DNA from: UBA9547 sp043769845
GTDB lineage: Bacteria; Bacteroidota; Bacteroidia; Cytophagales; UBA9547
Length of the DNA: 40,501 nt
Assembly (NCBI GenBank): GCA_043769845.1
Contig: JAYVIX010000180.1
Location: forward strand, 1 to 40,501
Direction of reading: 5' to 3'
This document shows, piece by piece, positions 23,480 through 32,099 of the stretch; the first letter of the stretch is position 1, and the number at the start of each line of letters is the position of its first letter. Both the position numbers and the translations under genes were made by a program. The notes beneath the pieces were generated by a model that saw only the letters and a program-made list of their open reading frames with translations, made no database searches and had not been told where the DNA came from.

Positions 23480-23572
23480 ATGCCTTGCGGAAAAAAAAGG
23501 AAAGGACACAAGATGGCCACCCACAAAAGAAAGAAAAGACTTAGAAAGAACAGACATAAGAAAAAGAAATAG
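23480..23572 (+). CDS. 30-residue basic peptide, AURKAIP1/COX24 (mS38)-like
   Basis: ATG at 23480, TAG at 23570-23572. The peptide begins MPCGKKRKGHKMATHKRKKR and ends in LRKNRHKKKK; 18 of 30 residues are Lys or Arg. It matches the tiny Bacteroidota proteins annotated as AURKAIP1/COX24 domain, related to mitochondrial ribosomal protein mS38, so binding to rRNA in the small subunit is likely. The Cys3 is conserved in the relatives I recall. It starts 14 bases after the TPR gene and is followed by a terminator. Gene prediction normally misses it because of size. Confidence 0.85.
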   Translation: MPCGKKRKGHKMATHKRKKRLRKNRHKKKK

Positions 23573-23589
23573 GCTTTAATGCTTCTCTC

Positions 23590-23618
23590 AAAGCCCGACT
23601 TAAATCAAGTCGGGCTTT
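23590..23618 (+). terminator. Intrinsic terminator after the HU-TPR-peptide group
   Basis: AAAGCCCGACTT at 23590-23601 pairs perfectly with 23607-23618, five-base loop, followed by a T-rich stretch. It separates the short basic peptide gene from rng. Confidence 0.9.
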
Positions 23619-23648
23619 ACTTGTTTATTCTTTCATTTAATATCTTTT

Positions 23649-25208
23649 ATGGTGGCTAACGAACTATTTATCAATTCGTCTCCGAAAGAAGACCGAATTG
23701 CGCTGATTCAAGACAAAAGGTTAGTCGAGTTCAATATTGAAACCAAAGGCAACAATTTTACGGTTGGCGACATTTACCTTGGCACTGTCAAAAAGGTAAT
23801 TCCCGGCCTCAATGCTGCGTTTGTGGAACTTGGTTATGAAAAAGACGCCTTTCTGCACTATTTGGACTTAGGGCCAAACATCAAGTCGCTGATGAAGTAC
23901 GTGAAAGCCGTACAAAGCAATGATAAAAACCTGACTTCAAGACTGACTGGCTTCAAACCAGAAGCAGAAACTGACAAGACAGGAAAAATGGCTCAGCTAT
24001 TTACCAAAAACAACCAAATATTGGTTCAAGTGGTAAAAGAGCCTATTTCGACAAAAGGACCTAGACTTTCTTGCGAACTTTCACTAGCAGGTAGGTACAT
24101 TGTATTGGTGCCTTTTTCGAAAGCTGTGAGTATCTCGAAAAAGATTGCTGACAAAGAAGAGCGCAACCGTTTGGTTCGCCTTATAAATTCTATCAAACCT
24201 GAGAATTTCGGAGTAATCATTCGTACTGTTGCGCAAGGCAAAGAAGTGGCCGAGTTGGACAAGGATATGAAAAATCTCCTAAAAAAATGGGACGATGGAT
24301 TCAATAACCTAAAAACAGCCAAATCGACCGATTTAGTGATCGGTGAAATGGGCAGGGCATCTTCAATTCTTCGCGATTTGTTGAACGAAAGTTTCGACAA
24401 TATCACGGTCGATAGCAAAGAGCTTTACGAGGAAATCAAAGGCTACATCAAAACGATTGCTCCTGACAAAGAGAACATCTTGAAGTTGTACAACAACAAG
24501 GTAAAGATGTTTGAACACTTGGGAATCGAAAAGCAATTGAAGTCGCTTTTTGCTACCACGGTCAGTTTGCCAAATGGTGGTTACCTTATTATCGAACACA
24601 CCGAAGCGCTACATGTGGTAGACGTGAACAGTGGAAATAAATCCACCCACGAAGAAAACCAAGAAAGTACAGCACTTGCTGTCAACATGGATGCGTGTAA
24701 AGAATTGGCTCGCCAATTCAGGTTGCGCGATTTGGGTGGTATTATCGTGGTCGACTTTATCGACATGAAAAGTGCCGAAAACCGCAATGCTGTTTTCGAA
24801 TGTATGCGTGACGAAATGGTATACGATCGTTCTAAATACACGATTCTGCCATTGAGCAAGTTTGGATTGATGCAGATCACACGCCAACGTGTAAGACCAG
24901 CAGTTCATGTGGTCAACAAAGAAACGTGTCCTACTTGCAACGGTACAGGTAATATCAGTTCTAGTATCTCGGTGACAGATGTGATCGAAAACAACATCAA
25001 TCACTTGATTACCAAACAGAACGAGAAAAAATTAGTCATCACTTTACATCCCTTCCTACACTCTTACTACACCAAAGGCCTGATTTCAAAACAGGTAAAG
25101 TGGTTTTTCAAGTATAAAAAATGGGTCACACTCATCCCTGACAGTACACTTGCTTTAGTAGAGTTTGTATTTTTGAATGATTTAGGAGAAGAAATTGAAT
25201 TGCTTTAA
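23649..25208 (+). CDS. rng: Ribonuclease E/G family endoribonuclease
   Basis: Single-strand endoribonuclease for rRNA maturation and mRNA decay. The 519 residues are RNase G-sized, with no long degradosome scaffold. The S1-like domain (about 37-130) starts GDIYLGTVKKVIPGLNAAFV, with an insertion of about 35 residues in its middle (KSLMKYVKAVQSNDKNLTSR). Catalytic metal ligands lie in HVVDVNSGN (D325) and GGIIVVDFIDMKSAENR (D369 or D372). The zinc-link motif CPTC is at 427-430. Start is ATG at 23649. gldB starts one base after its stop. Confidence 0.95.
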   Translation: MVANELFINSSPKEDRIALIQDKRLVEFNIETKGNNFTVGDIYLGTVKKVIPGLNAAFVELGYEKDAFLHYLDLGPNIKSLMKYVKAVQSNDKNLTSRLTGFKPEAETDKTGKMAQLFTKNNQILVQVVKEPISTKGPRLSCELSLAGRYIVLVPFSKAVSISKKIADKEERNRLVRLINSIKPENFGVIIRTVAQGKEVAELDKDMKNLLKKWDDGFNNLKTAKSTDLVIGEMGRASSILRDLLNESFDNITVDSKELYEEIKGYIKTIAPDKENILKLYNNKVKMFEHLGIEKQLKSLFATTVSLPNGGYLIIEHTEALHVVDVNSGNKSTHEENQESTALAVNMDACKELARQFRLRDLGGIIVVDFIDMKSAENRNAVFECMRDEMVYDRSKYTILPLSKFGLMQITRQRVRPAVHVVNKETCPTCNGTGNISSSISVTDVIENNINHLITKQNEKKLVITLHPFLHSYYTKGLISKQVKWFFKYKKWVTLIPDSTLALVEFVFLNDLGEEIELL

Positions 25209-25209
25209 T

Positions 25210-26313
25210 ATGCAGTACCACATTCTAAAAAAACTTTTTATAAAAGGAGGCTTCGGTCTCCTTTTTACTTTGTTTATCGCACTTAGTTCTTGCGACAAAA
25301 CGACTGAAGTTGGATCCAAAATTGGGAAGACCATTTCCGAAACTTCGGAATCCATCTTTCATTCCGAGCCCGATTGCAAAGACATTGATGTATCTAAAAG
25401 TGCCGTCAAAATCAAGATTACACGTCTTGAAGACGAACTGATGCAACTGAAAACCAAAGAAGAAGCGGAAGCATTTCTGGCCAAATACCCACAACTCGCA
25501 AAAAATTTCTTTTTAGAAGATCGTTTTCCAAAAGGAGTGGTAGCCAACAATTTATACCATTTGGCCAACGACACTGCGATTGGCACCATTTACCGCCAAA
25601 CTAAAAAACAATACAAAGACATTGCTGACATTACCCTAGAATTTGAAATAGCATTTTCGCACATCAAACATTATTACCCTAATTTTTACATCCCTAAAAT
25701 ATATACCGCCATCACTGGTTTAGGAATTGAAACTTTTGTGTCGGATAGTGTGATTGTACTAAGTCTAGATTTTTTTCTTGGCCCAAAGGCCAAATACAAA
25801 CCGCGCGATCATTCAGGCCAACAATTTCCCGACTACATCCTCAAAAGGTACAAACGTGAATACATAGTGCCAGCTTGCATGCTGTATATTTCAAATAAAT
25901 ACAACAAAGTCGACATGTTAGACAATACGCTTCTGGGCGAAATGATCTACTTCGGCAAAGCCTATCATTTCGTTAAAAAAATGCTTCCATGTATCGAAGA
26001 TAGTCTCATAATTGGCTATACAGCAGTACAGTTAGAAGAAACGAAAAAGCATGAAACGATCATTTGGGGACATATCGTAGAACGCAAAGTGTTGTACGAA
26101 ACCAGCCATTTCATCAAAACCAAATACACTGGCGAACGACCTTATACGGCCGAAATTGGTCCGAAATGTCCAGGCAAAATTGGCACTTGGCTAGGCTGGA
26201 GAATTGTAGATAAATATATAAATAATAATTCATCTATTTCATTGCCCCAATTAATGGAAATGAAGGATTCTAAAAAAATGTTTTTGGAGTCGAAATACAA
26301 GCCTGAGAAATAA
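25210..26313 (+). CDS. gldB: Gliding motility lipoprotein GldB
   Basis: Lipoprotein required for gliding motility in flavobacteria-like organisms. With the ATG at 25210 the protein has 367 residues and a lipobox LFIALSSC (C28). Landmarks of the family: ITRLEDELMQLKTKEE, HIKHYYPNFYIPKIYT, VIVLSLDFFLGPKAKYKPRD, LLGEMIYFGKAYHF, and the conserved C-terminal end GKIGTWLGWRIVDKYI, then LESKYKP. It starts one base after rng (the longer frame from 25195 would overlap rng). Only gldB and gldD are seen here; the other gliding genes lie outside the window. Confidence 0.9.
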   Translation: MQYHILKKLFIKGGFGLLFTLFIALSSCDKTTEVGSKIGKTISETSESIFHSEPDCKDIDVSKSAVKIKITRLEDELMQLKTKEEAEAFLAKYPQLAKNFFLEDRFPKGVVANNLYHLANDTAIGTIYRQTKKQYKDIADITLEFEIAFSHIKHYYPNFYIPKIYTAITGLGIETFVSDSVIVLSLDFFLGPKAKYKPRDHSGQQFPDYILKRYKREYIVPACMLYISNKYNKVDMLDNTLLGEMIYFGKAYHFVKKMLPCIEDSLIIGYTAVQLEETKKHETIIWGHIVERKVLYETSHFIKTKYTGERPYTAEIGPKCPGKIGTWLGWRIVDKYINNNSSISLPQLMEMKDSKKMFLESKYKPEK

Positions 26314-26319
26314 ATTTAC

Positions 26320-26407
26320 CACAAAGAACACAAAAGTTGCACTAGGTTCGCCAAGATTTCCTTGTGTACTTTGTGTGTTTTCCCTTTGCGTACTTTGCGG
26401 TTAAAGG
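26320..26407. repeat. CACAAAG/CTTTGTG dispersed intergenic repeat
   Basis: CACAAAGAACACAA (26320-26333) pairs with TTGTGTACTTTGTG (26362-26375), 13 of 14 positions. A third unit, CTTTGCGTACTTTGCGGTTAAA, runs up to the dps stop codon. This is a well-known type of repeat between genes in Cytophagales and fills the space between the convergent gldB and dps. Confidence 0.7.
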
Positions 26408-26881
26408 CTATTTTAAATAAGCCGAATACATCCAGACCAATTTTTCTTGTTCACGGATATAGTCACTCATCAGTGCGTTTGTGCCCTCGTCTTCTATTCG
26501 TGCCGACAGATTGAGCAATTCTCGTTGTTCGATAATCAGAATTTTGAACGCATCCAGAATCGTTTGAATGCCTTGTTTTCCGTCTGTTACATTTTTTACC
26601 ACGTTTATTTTGGCTACATTTTTGTAATCATCAAATGTATGAAGTGGCGTTGCGCCCAAGGTCAGAATTCGCTCTGCCACTTCGTCTACTTTTAATAACA
26701 GATTGGTATACAGTTCTTCAAATTTCAAATGCAACTCGAAAAACTTATCGCCCTTGATGTTCCAATGCAAGCCTCTCGTGTTTTGATAAAACATCATGTA
26801 ATTGGCCAATAAATGGTTAAGACTTTCAGCCAACTGCTTACTTTCTGTGTTGTCAAGTCCTATTTGATTTTTACTTTCCAT
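26408..26881 (-). CDS. dps: Dps-family ferritin-like protein
   Basis: Dodecameric iron-storage and DNA-protection protein. The 157 residues carry a full ferroxidase centre at the dimer interface: H39 (TRGLHWNIKG), H51, E55, D66 and E70 (KVDEVAERI), the spacing of Listeria Dps with Glu in place of one Asp. The N-terminus is short and only mildly charged (MESKNQIGLDNTES), so DNA binding may be weak. It stands alone between gldB and rimP. Confidence 0.95.
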   Translation of the reverse strand: MESKNQIGLDNTESKQLAESLNHLLANYMMFYQNTRGLHWNIKGDKFFELHLKFEELYTNLLLKVDEVAERILTLGATPLHTFDDYKNVAKINVVKNVTDGKQGIQTILDAFKILIIEQRELLNLSARIEDEGTNALMSDYIREQEKLVWMYSAYLK

Positions 26882-27052
26882 AATTTAAAGTAGTTATTTT
26901 CTGTTGCGTAATTAACCAATTTGTGCCTATTCTAGTTCGTCATTAAAAACTAAGATCTTCACAAAAATGTCGAAAAAAGAGAATGGAGACAGATACTAAC
27001 CGAATATTCAAGTAATACCTTGCAAACAAAGAACTTAGTTTACACCTAAATG

Positions 27053-27082
27053 TTTGACAAATAGGATTTTTGGCTATATTTG
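27053..27082 (+). promoter_or_regulatory. Promoter of the rimP-nusA-infB operon
   Basis: TTTG at 27053-27056, 18-base spacer, TATATTTG at 27075-27082: both elements match the Bacteroidota sigma-A consensus exactly, the best promoter in the window. The predicted transcription start is about 27089, giving a leader of about 50 bases. Confidence 0.8.
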
Positions 27083-27103
27083 CAACCGTTTTAGCGATTA
27101 CCA

Positions 27104-27130
27104 AGAGAGGGGAAGCAAATTCCCCTTTTT
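27104..27130 (+). promoter_or_regulatory. Terminator-like hairpin in the rimP-nusA-infB leader
   Basis: AGGGGAA (27108-27114) pairs with TTCCCCT (27120-27126) around GCAAA; the pairing extends outward with G-T pairs, and TTTTT (27126-27130) follows directly. It has every part of an intrinsic terminator but lies nine bases before the rimP ATG and after the promoter. It may act as an attenuator, for example responding to NusA level; that function is inference. Confidence 0.65.
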
Positions 27131-27138
27131 CGTTTTAT

Positions 27139-27609
27139 ATGCAGTTGAAAGAAAAATTAGCCGAATTGGCTACCAAAATAGCAGAGCAGAATAACTGCCA
27201 ATTAGTTGATTTTCAATTAAAAGGAAACAGCGAACAGCGTAAGCTAGTCGTTTTGGTAGACAACGAAACAGGAATCGGAATTGATGAATGTGCGATTATA
27301 AGCCGACAAATTTCCGATATCATAGAGGCCGACAACCTGATTGAAAACGCTTATACACTTGAAGTTTCGTCTCCAGGTATTGACGTACCGCTCACCCAAA
27401 AGTGGCAATACGAAAAAAATATCGGGCGATTGCTAAAAGTTTACTTGTTAGGTGACGTTGAAAAAGAAGGAAAGCTGACGCTTGTGACTAACGAAAGTAT
27501 CACGATAGAAGGCCAAGGCAAGCCAGGGAAAGTAAAAAAAGAAGATAAGTTGGTGATTATCAACTTTGATCAAATAAAAGAGTCTAAAGTCCAAGTTTCA
27601 TTTAATTAA
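27139..27609 (+). CDS. rimP: Ribosome maturation factor RimP
   Basis: Assists assembly of the small ribosomal subunit. ATG at 27139 gives 156 residues, the family size; the longer frame from 27070 would translate through the promoter and the hairpin and is rejected. Signatures: CQLVDFQLKGNSEQRKLVVL, GIDECAIISRQISDIIE and YTLEVSSPGIDVPL. The usual end domain (KEDKLVIINFDQIKESKVQV) is present. nusA begins six bases after the stop, and infB follows, the operon order found across bacteria. Confidence 0.95.
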   Translation: MQLKEKLAELATKIAEQNNCQLVDFQLKGNSEQRKLVVLVDNETGIGIDECAIISRQISDIIEADNLIENAYTLEVSSPGIDVPLTQKWQYEKNIGRLLKVYLLGDVEKEGKLTLVTNESITIEGQGKPGKVKKEDKLVIINFDQIKESKVQVSFN

Positions 27610-27615
27610 TCAAAA

Positions 27616-28869
27616 ATGGAAGCATCGAGCTTAATCGAGTCGTTTTCGGAATTTGCTAAACAGAAGAGCATCGACCGTCCTACCATGATCAAAATCTTGG
27701 AAGACGTGTTCCGTGCCATGATTCGCAAAAAATTCGAATCGGATGATAATTTCGACATCATCATCAACACCGATAAAGGTGATCTTGAAATCTGGCGTTT
27801 TCGCGAGATCGTAGACGATGAGTTTGCAGATGATAGTTTTGATTTTGATCCAAACAAACACATCGCCTTAGCAGAAGCTCGTCTTGTAGAAAAAGATTTT
27901 GAAATAGGTGAAGAATTTGCTCAGGAAGTAAAGCTGGAAGATTTCGGACGTAGAACAGTACTTACTGCTCGTCAGACACTTATTCAGAAAGTAAAAGACC
28001 TCGAAAAAGATTTGTTGTACCAAAAATACAAAGACATCGTTGGCGATCTTATCACTGCCGAAGTGTACCAAGTATTGGGCAAAGAAGTATTGTTGATTGA
28101 TAGTGACGGCAACGAGCTTACACTTCCAAAATCAGAGCAAATAGGCAAAGATCGTTTCCGTAAGGGCGAAAATGCACGTGCGGTTGTTCATAAAGTAGAC
28201 ATGAACAATGGCAATCCAAAAATTATCTTGTCGCGTACATCGCCTGTTTTCTTGGAGAGATTATTCGAACAAGAAGTTCCAGAAGTGTTTGACGGTTTGA
28301 TTTCGATCAAACGAGTAGTACGCGAACCAGGCGAAAGAGCCAAGGTAGCAGTAGAATCGTATGACGATCGTATTGACCCAGTGGGTGCTTGTGTTGGTCT
28401 AAAAGGTTCTCGTATTCATGCTATCGTACGTGAGCTTCAGAATGAAAATATTGATGTAATCAATTACACAGATAATACAGACCTTTTTATATCAAGGTCG
28501 TTGAGTCCTGCCAAAGTTACTTCTATCAAATTGGATGCAGGCAGTAAAAGAGCTGCTGTGTATTTGAAACCAGATCAAGTTTCGATGGCAATCGGTAAAG
28601 GTGGTTTGAATATCAAATTGGCTAGTAAGCTAGTAGGATATGAAATCGATGTATATCGCGAATTAGAATCAGGCGAAGAAGAGGACGTGGATTTAGAAGA
28701 ATTCTCAGATGAAATTGATGCATGGATCATCACAGAATTCAAAAAAATAGGATTAGATACTGCACGCTCGGTACTAGCACTTACAGTAGAAGAACTTTCG
28801 CGCAGAACAGAGTTAGAAGTAGAAACAGTTGAAGAAGTCTTCAATGTGTTGAAACAAGAGTTTGAATAA
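27616..28869 (+). CDS. nusA: Transcription termination/antitermination factor NusA
   Basis: Binds RNA polymerase and nascent RNA, controlling pausing and termination. The 417 residues have the N-terminal polymerase-binding domain, an S1 domain (about 130-200), and two KH domains with DPVGACVGLKGSRIHAIVRE and DQVSMAIGKGGLNIKLASKL. The acidic tail ends with a short helix-hairpin region (about 360-417: WIITEFKKIGLDTARSVLAL), so the long C-terminal repeats of E. coli are missing, as in relatives. It may regulate its own operon through the leader hairpin. Confidence 0.97.
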   Translation: MEASSLIESFSEFAKQKSIDRPTMIKILEDVFRAMIRKKFESDDNFDIIINTDKGDLEIWRFREIVDDEFADDSFDFDPNKHIALAEARLVEKDFEIGEEFAQEVKLEDFGRRTVLTARQTLIQKVKDLEKDLLYQKYKDIVGDLITAEVYQVLGKEVLLIDSDGNELTLPKSEQIGKDRFRKGENARAVVHKVDMNNGNPKIILSRTSPVFLERLFEQEVPEVFDGLISIKRVVREPGERAKVAVESYDDRIDPVGACVGLKGSRIHAIVRELQNENIDVINYTDNTDLFISRSLSPAKVTSIKLDAGSKRAAVYLKPDQVSMAIGKGGLNIKLASKLVGYEIDVYRELESGEEEDVDLEEFSDEIDAWIITEFKKIGLDTARSVLALTVEELSRRTELEVETVEEVFNVLKQEFE

Positions 28870-28944
28870 TAAATTTTATTCTAAAGTTCTTGTTATGAAT
28901 TAGTTGGTTTAATAGTTTTAGTACAAATTTATTGCTGGTAAAGC

Positions 28945-31890
28945 ATGTCTGAAGAAAAAGGATACCGTTTGGGCCAAGTGGCCAGAAAGTTGAACGTGGG
29001 TTTAAACACGGTCGCAGATTATCTGGCGTCCAAAGGCCAAAAGGTGGATCACAACCCCAATGCTCGCATAACGGAAGAGCATTATCAAATCTTGTTGAAA
29101 GAATTTCAATCGTCTTTCCAAGATAAGAAAGAAGCATCAGAGCTAGTTATTGGCGGAAAAAGAGCCGACATCCCTGCTGCAAAAGCATCTTTTGAACAAG
29201 CCGCTCCAGAGCGAAGCGTTCAACACGCTCATTCCGAAGTAGCTTCGGGTGAACGCGTGAAGCTACAAGGTTTAAATGTATTAGGAAAAATTGACCTTAG
29301 TGGTAAAAAACCTGAGCCTGCTAAACCAACACCTCAGCTAGAGCCAATTCCTACTCCACAAGTTATACCTACTCCAGAAGTAGTAAAGGCTCCTGTGGTG
29401 ATAGAAACGAAGCCTGAACCTGTTGTGGTGCAAGCTCCTGTCATTGAGCAGATTCCTGTAGTGCCACCTGTGGTACAAACTCCAAAAGTGGTTGCGCCAG
29501 AAATTAAACATGATCCTGTAGTAGTTCCTGAGCCAAAACCAGTGGTAGTTGAGGCAATATCAGTTGAAGTTGCTCCATTAACACCTGTCGTTGAGGTAAA
29601 ACCTGAGCCTGTTTTTGTAGCACCAGTTGTCGTTACTCCTGTTGATGTAGTGCCTAGCGCACCTGTTCCTGAGGAAATAGAATTGGTAAAAGCAAAAGCA
29701 GATACGCTAAAAGGGCTTTCTGTTTTAGGAAAAATCGAACTTCCAGTTGAAAAGGAAAAAGGTTCGAAGCCTAGTTTCAATAGAGACGATAAGGACAAAA
29801 AGAAACGAAAACGTATTGCTGGACACAAAGCAAGCGTGGATGCCACCAAACCTGCTGGACAAAATCCGAATAACAACAATCCGAATTCGCCAAATACTCC
29901 TAGAACTGCTTCAGGTACTCCTAATAGCAACAATTCAGGAAATAACAATCGTGGCGGTGGTGATAAAAAAGGCAAAGAAGCCATCACTACTAAGGAGATT
30001 CAGGGTAATTTGAAAAATACACTTGCCAAATTGGGTAACAACAAAAGCCAGTTTGCTGCGAGAACAAAATATAGAAAAGACAAGCGCCAAGCTTATGCAG
30101 ATGATGCAGAAGAACGCGCATTGCAAGAACAAGAAGAGGCTAAAATCCTTCGTGTGACCGAATTCGTTTCGGCCAATGACTTGGCATCTATGATGGATGT
30201 TTCTGTTAACGAAGTTATCTCGGCATGTATGAGTTTAGGGATGTTCGTTTCGATCAACCAACGATTGGATGCAGAAATGATTACTCTAATCACCCATGAG
30301 TTTGGTTTTGATACTCAGTTTACAACAGCGGAAGACGAAGTAACGGTCGAAGATGTAGTGGATGATGAAACTACATTAGAAGAACGTGCACCAATCGTGA
30401 CCATTATGGGTCACGTTGACCACGGTAAAACTTCGTTACTTGACTATATCCGCAGAACAAAAGTAACCGCTTCGGAAGCTGGAGGAATCACACAGCACAT
30501 TGGTGCCTATGATGTGACTACTAGCAACGGACGTAAAATTACGTTCTTGGATACACCTGGTCACGAAGCCTTTACGGCCATGCGTGCTCGTGGTGCCAAA
30601 CTGACTGACATCGTAATCATTGTAGTAGCGGCTGACGATAATGTGATGCCTCAAACAAAAGAGGCAATCAACCATGCACAAATTGCTGGTGTTCCGATCA
30701 TTATCGCACTTAATAAAATAGACAAACCGACTGCTAATCCTGACAAGATCAAAGAAGAGCTTTCTCAACTGAATATCTTGGTAGAAGATTGGGGGGGTAA
30801 ATACCAGTGCGAGCAAATCTCGGCCAAAACAGGTATCGGTATCGAAAACCTTTTGGAGAAAGTATTGCTCGAAGCCGATATGTTGGTATTGAAAGCTAAC
30901 CCGAATAAAAAAGCGGTTGGTTCGATTATCGAAGCATCTCTTGACAAAGGACGTGGTTTCGTGACTACTGTCATGGTACAATCGGGAACACTAAAAGTGG
31001 GTGATATGATGTTGGCTGGCCAGCATTATGGCAAAGTAAAAGCCATGTTCGACCATCTTGGCAAAAAACAAAACAAAGTGGGGCCTTCGACTCCAGTACT
31101 TGTACTAGGTTTGGATGGCGCTCCTCAAGCAGGTGATAAGTTCAATATCATGGATTCTGACAAAGAAGCCCGTGAAATTGCAACCAAACGTGGTCAGTTG
31201 CTTCGCGAACAAGCAATCCGTACTCGTAAGCATATTACGTTGGATGAAATCGGAAGACGTCTTGCAATCGGAAACTTCAAACAGTTGAACATCATTGTAA
31301 AAGCTGACTTTGACGGATCTGTAGAAGCACTTTCTGACTCATTATTGAAACTTTCAACTCCAGAAGTTCAAGTAGCCATCATCCACAAAGGTGTTGGTCA
31401 GATCTCAGAATCGGATGTATTGTTGGCTTCGGCTTCTGATGCAATTGTGATTGGTTTCCAAGTGAGACCTTCTACTGGCGCAAGAAAAGTAGCCGATCAG
31501 GAACAAATCGAGATCAGACTTTACTCGATCATCTATGACGCTATCAACGAAGTGAAAGATGCGATGGAAGGAATGCTTGCTCCTACGGTAGAAGAAGTAG
31601 TGACAGGTATTGCCGAAGTACGTGAAGTATTCAAAATCAGCAAAGTGGGTACAATTGCTGGTTGTATGGTACTGGAAGGTAACATCAAACGTAAAGAGCA
31701 AGTACGACTAGTAAGAAACGGTATTGTAGTATTCACAGGATATATTGATGCCTTGAAACGTTACAAAGACGATGCTTCTGAGGTGAAATTTGGTTTCGAA
31801 TGTGGTATTAGTTTGAAAGGCTACAATGACATCGAAATGGGAGATAACATCGAATGCTTCGAACATAAAGAAACAAAACGTAAGCTGTAA
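28945..31890 (+). CDS. infB: Translation initiation factor IF-2
   Basis: GTPase that brings initiator tRNA to the ribosome. At 981 residues it has an N-terminal helical domain (YRLGQVARKLNVGLNTVADY), a long Pro/Val/Glu-rich linker (about 130-260: many PVV, PEPV and TPxVV units), a basic Asn/Gly-rich stretch (about 275-350), then the GTPase core: G1 GHVDHGKT at 489-496, DTPGHEAF, NKID, and the C2 tRNA-binding end (GTIAGCMVLEGNIKRKEQVR). All G motifs are intact. The 75-base gap after nusA has no terminator. A hairpin terminator follows. Confidence 0.98.
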   Translation: MSEEKGYRLGQVARKLNVGLNTVADYLASKGQKVDHNPNARITEEHYQILLKEFQSSFQDKKEASELVIGGKRADIPAAKASFEQAAPERSVQHAHSEVASGERVKLQGLNVLGKIDLSGKKPEPAKPTPQLEPIPTPQVIPTPEVVKAPVVIETKPEPVVVQAPVIEQIPVVPPVVQTPKVVAPEIKHDPVVVPEPKPVVVEAISVEVAPLTPVVEVKPEPVFVAPVVVTPVDVVPSAPVPEEIELVKAKADTLKGLSVLGKIELPVEKEKGSKPSFNRDDKDKKKRKRIAGHKASVDATKPAGQNPNNNNPNSPNTPRTASGTPNSNNSGNNNRGGGDKKGKEAITTKEIQGNLKNTLAKLGNNKSQFAARTKYRKDKRQAYADDAEERALQEQEEAKILRVTEFVSANDLASMMDVSVNEVISACMSLGMFVSINQRLDAEMITLITHEFGFDTQFTTAEDEVTVEDVVDDETTLEERAPIVTIMGHVDHGKTSLLDYIRRTKVTASEAGGITQHIGAYDVTTSNGRKITFLDTPGHEAFTAMRARGAKLTDIVIIVVAADDNVMPQTKEAINHAQIAGVPIIIALNKIDKPTANPDKIKEELSQLNILVEDWGGKYQCEQISAKTGIGIENLLEKVLLEADMLVLKANPNKKAVGSIIEASLDKGRGFVTTVMVQSGTLKVGDMMLAGQHYGKVKAMFDHLGKKQNKVGPSTPVLVLGLDGAPQAGDKFNIMDSDKEAREIATKRGQLLREQAIRTRKHITLDEIGRRLAIGNFKQLNIIVKADFDGSVEALSDSLLKLSTPEVQVAIIHKGVGQISESDVLLASASDAIVIGFQVRPSTGARKVADQEQIEIRLYSIIYDAINEVKDAMEGMLAPTVEEVVTGIAEVREVFKISKVGTIAGCMVLEGNIKRKEQVRLVRNGIVVFTGYIDALKRYKDDASEVKFGFECGISLKGYNDIEMGDNIECFEHKETKRKL

Positions 31891-31908
31891 CATCTTGTGT
31901 TTCAAAAC

Positions 31909-31948
31909 AGAAAGGCCATTTGAGAAGCGATTCTTGAATGGCCTTTCT
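31909..31948 (+). terminator. Terminator of the rimP-nusA-infB operon
   Basis: AGAAAGGCCATT (31909-31920) pairs exactly with 31937-31948; an inner AGAA/TTCT extends the stem past two mismatches. It begins 18 bases after the infB stop. Confidence 0.8.
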
Positions 31949-32099
31949 CCATTTTAAAGGTTCTAATAGTTTTGATAAAATCTCCTACACTTTAGATTAG
32001 CCAAAGGGACTATTCTCTTTTAATTGCGGATATTTGTCGTAGATTTTATGTCTGATATTAAAGTTAGCATTTATAGTAGAAATTACTAAAAACCAAACC

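Noticed and set aside
27070..27138. N-terminal extension of rimP
   Set aside because: It would translate the -7 element and the leader hairpin; the internal ATG at 27139 gives the family length.
29334..29987. 217-codon minus-strand open frame inside infB
   Set aside because: Its Gly/Thr/Ser-rich translation is the complement of the Pro/Val-rich IF-2 linker; no promoter or family match.
30436..30981. 181-codon minus-strand frame inside infB
   Set aside because: Antisense to the GTPase domain with no recognisable motif.
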